From Phallusia mammillata (taxonomy: Eukaryota > Chordata > Ascidiacea > Phlebobranchia > Ascidiidae), in contig QLIY01000588.1 of NCBI GenBank assembly GCA_003260075.1, positions 38,767 through 102,766 of the forward strand: a stretch of 64,000 bases of DNA. Reading direction: 5' to 3'. Below, piece by piece: positions 61,572-64,000 of this stretch (the stretch's first letter is position 1; every line of letters begins with the position of its first letter). The notes under the pieces are model-generated. The model saw only the letters and a list, made by a program, of their open reading frames with translations, did not search any database and was not told the DNA's origin. A program made the translations under genes and the position numbers.

Positions 61572-63521
61572 ATGGGGCCAACATTTTTTGTTTGGACTGT
61601 TTTGGCCAGTTTGGTCTTTGTATCTGTTTCTGCATTTAATGGTCGGAATGCTGAACCAGCCAAGACGTTTATTGTGGATTTAGATGACCCTCCAATGCAA
61701 AGGTATTGATATGTTCTGATAACTTTGTGTAACTGAGTACTGACTAAACATAGGTTTAACTGTTTATTTTGATTTGAAATCGATTTTGTTTTGTAGTTTA
61801 CTTGTATTAGTTTGTTTCACACAGTTAATTTCATATTTCTGTTTAGGTGGCAAAAAGTTGTCCTATCAGCAGCTGTAGATGCTAGTTATTACAAGCAGGG
61901 AATCGACAAGTTACTAAAGTGTGTTTGTATCTCTCATATGCCAGTTTTGCTTATACTTAATGCCAAAATTTCCATACAGAGCTGCACTGTCAAGCGAGGC
62001 TCTGGTCGAACTTGTAGAGGTTATAGCAAAAGATATTGAGAAATTTATTCCACAACCATTTGCTGATGAAATTCGTGGCATCAGTCAAGCAACTGGAATT
62101 CCTCTTGGGGATGTTGTAATTGCCAACATTATTTATGATGTGTCAGCATTTGGATCAAGTGGCAATAAGTATGCTAAAATGTTTATTTGTAAAGTTTGGT
62201 CCTTGTAACAAATATTTTTTTAGGGCATGCACAAGCATTGTTACAGCGGATAAAAGTGGAAAGATATATCATGGAAGGAATCTAGATTATGAAGATCCAG
62301 AGTTTTTAAAAAACCTTACAATACAAGTTGACTTTCATCAGAATGGAAAGGTTACATAAAATCATTTGTCTGTAGGACTGACAATTAAGTCACAACTTAA
62401 TCAATTAAATTCATTTGTAATAAAGTTATTAATAATATTCGATGATTACAAGTTTAATACATTGCTAAGCTAACAAATTTTGAATATATTTTGTTGTGTT
62501 TAGTCACTGTTTATGGCAACCACCTACTTGGGTTATGTGGGTGTGATTACTGGGAGCAGACATGGGGCATTTTCAATCAGTGGTGATGAGCGTGATTCTG
62601 GTGAATGGTGGCAAAACTTGATTGCAGTTGCTGAAAAATCAGACATCACCTTTTTTCATGAGCGAATGGTAAACAAATGTTTTTATTTTAGACAACCAAA
62701 GTTTTTAAATCTATGATCACAAACATATGTTTAAAATTTTATTTGATCCCAAAACTAATAGTTTTGCTAATTGTCAATAAATATTACAAAATTGCTTGTC
62801 TGTTTATGGTTTACAATATGTACACAGCTAAATTAAATAGTTTCACATTTCTTCTACTTTTCATAGATTTTGGAAAAGTGTACAAATTTCAAAGAAGCTT
62901 TGACGGAAGCAATGTCTACACCCACCATTGCCCCTGTTTATTACATAATAGGAGGAATAAAACCCAAAGAAGGGGCAATTGTTGTTCGCAATGCTCATAC
63001 CTTAGCAAACGTTACAATGTTGGGCATGGATCAAACTCATCCGTAAGTTACAAGCTGATATTGCTGTGCAAATACACCTTCCTTGTCTAGCCCATTTAAT
63101 TATTACCTAAACATCAAACAACAACACCAAAATATCTGCAAATTACAAAACTGTGTCATGTGAGTGCTGTGCAGTGCGTAGGTTATACACCAAACATATC
63201 AAAACAGTTTTCTGTATTGAAATAACGCTTAGTACATATAGGTTTTATTGTGAACTAGCATTTGCACTTATAGATTTGACAGGTAAATATTGTGATACAA
63301 TTGGACCTTGATTTATGATACTTTTGGAAAATAACTTTTGTAAAGTTTGTCCACAAATTCCCCAACAGTTTTTTTTTATACTTTTATGCAGATGGTATTT
63401 GGTGGAAACTAACTACGATCCATGGAAGGCACCACCAGCATCTGATGACAGAAGAGATGCAGCTATTCATGCTATGAACAGAGTGGGTCAGGACAAAATG
63501 GATGCAGAAATGTTATACAAG
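61572..63521 (+). CDS. NAAA: N-acylethanolamine acid amidase / acid ceramidase family hydrolase, 3' end outside window
   Basis: Seven exons are visible: 61572-61702, 61847-61918, 61980-62168, 62224-62350, 62504-62668, 62867-63042 and 63392-63521 (990 nt, 330 residues), all in phase; the last donor (GTAACT) leads out of the window. Residues 1-21 are a signal peptide, as for a lysosomal enzyme. ACTSIV holds Cys133, expected to become the N-terminal nucleophile after autocatalytic cleavage, which separates a short alpha from a longer beta chain. HGRNLDYE, SGDERDSGEWW, VYYIIGG and VETNYDPWK with DDRR follow the family order, and SGDERD plus WW point to NAAA rather than acid ceramidase. The enzyme hydrolyses fatty-acid amides such as N-palmitoylethanolamine. 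Human NAAA is about 359 residues, so one or two short exons are missing. Confidence 0.92.
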
Positions 63522-63961
63522 GTAACTTTCGATAAATATGCAGCACACAAAACTATTTGGTCAAAAAAATCCATTCCCAATGTGTTTTACATTTTAAAAC
63601 ATTGTGTAAACAAATTTTTAACGATAAAATCAACCACAACAGGATAACGTGCTATTCCACTTTGTTGCTAAGCATTGAATAGATCAAAACATAATGTATA
63701 TTTTTGATCCAGTTTGTTGTTGTTGGGCAACGGTTTTAATTACATTGTTGCACAGACATGGAGATTGTCAACTGGACTTTAAAATTTAAAAACACTGACC
63801 CAAAAAGTTATGTGTAACTCCAAGCACCGTTTCCGGTCATCCAAAGATAGCCCGCGATATTAGGTCGCTGCTTTTAGTTACACCGCAGCTACGTCACGTC
63901 TTGTGATTCAACCACTCATAGGGGTTATCGTGTCATCAGTTTTAAGCAGTAGGGTTAAAAC
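63522..63961. other. Intron of the NAAA gene running to the window edge
   Basis: No further NAAA exon (the expected PVYNNFT-like region) can be found before the window ends. Confidence 0.6.
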
Positions 63962-64000
63962 TAGAGATGTACCGAATATTCGGTTTGCCGAATTTATTCG
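63962..64000. mobile_element. Start of a MITE cut by the window edge
   Basis: Begins TAGAGATGTACCGAATATTC, a hAT-like terminus, and shares GAATATTCGGTTTGCCGAAT with the repeat at 35828. The other end is outside the window. Confidence 0.5.

Noticed and set aside
1-64000. CRISPR arrays, operons, bacterial promoters or rRNA
   Set aside because: The window is intron-bearing animal DNA; no regularly spaced repeats or rRNA sequence were seen.

Overview
The window is animal (metazoan) genomic DNA. It is AT-rich, with short exons, GT-AG introns of about 0.1-3 kb, and many degraded mobile elements. The gene set (two interferon regulatory factors, an IL-17 cytokine, a Ly6/uPAR protein, an EGF-ZP membrane protein and an NAAA-type amidase), together with compact genes and high heterozygosity, best suits an invertebrate deuterostome, most plausibly an ascidian tunicate. 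The species call is inference. It is a draft assembly: it contains a 301-base N gap, single-N joins and poly-G joins, each sitting between near-identical copies of the same sequence.

Layout. 1-18.2 kb: no convincing protein gene; hAT-type MITEs, assembly duplications and two long poly-G tracts. 18.2-19.8 kb (+): a four-exon Ly6/three-finger GPI-anchored protein. 19.8-29.4 kb: no gene seen. 29.4-34.1 kb (+): a five-exon secreted IL-17 with a TATA box, and a kappaB and an AP-1 match in its long intron. 34-40.5 kb: no gene; MITEs, poly-G and a probable heterozygous MITE insertion. 40.7-43.8 kb and 46.2-49.1 kb (-): two tandem seven-exon IRF paralogues with matching intron phases. 49.9-52.5 kb: a MITE, a truncated LINE with target-site duplication, a solo LTR and a minisatellite. 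54.8-61.0 kb (+): an eight-exon receptor-like protein (signal peptide, EGF, ZP domain, furin site, membrane span, short tail). 61.6-63.5 kb (+): seven exons of an NAAA/acid-ceramidase-family hydrolase that continues past the window.

I built the exon models by hand from splice signals, reading-phase continuity and family motifs. All five complete models have coding lengths divisible by three. The ZP gene needs a 101-base assembly duplication discounted first. At least four of the six genes (IL-17, two IRFs, Ly6) belong to families used in immunity or cell-surface recognition. They are not an operon, and the clustering may be chance. The most useful discoveries are the diverged IRF pair, the IL-17 locus, and the repeated duplication signature that marks where two haplotypes were stitched together.
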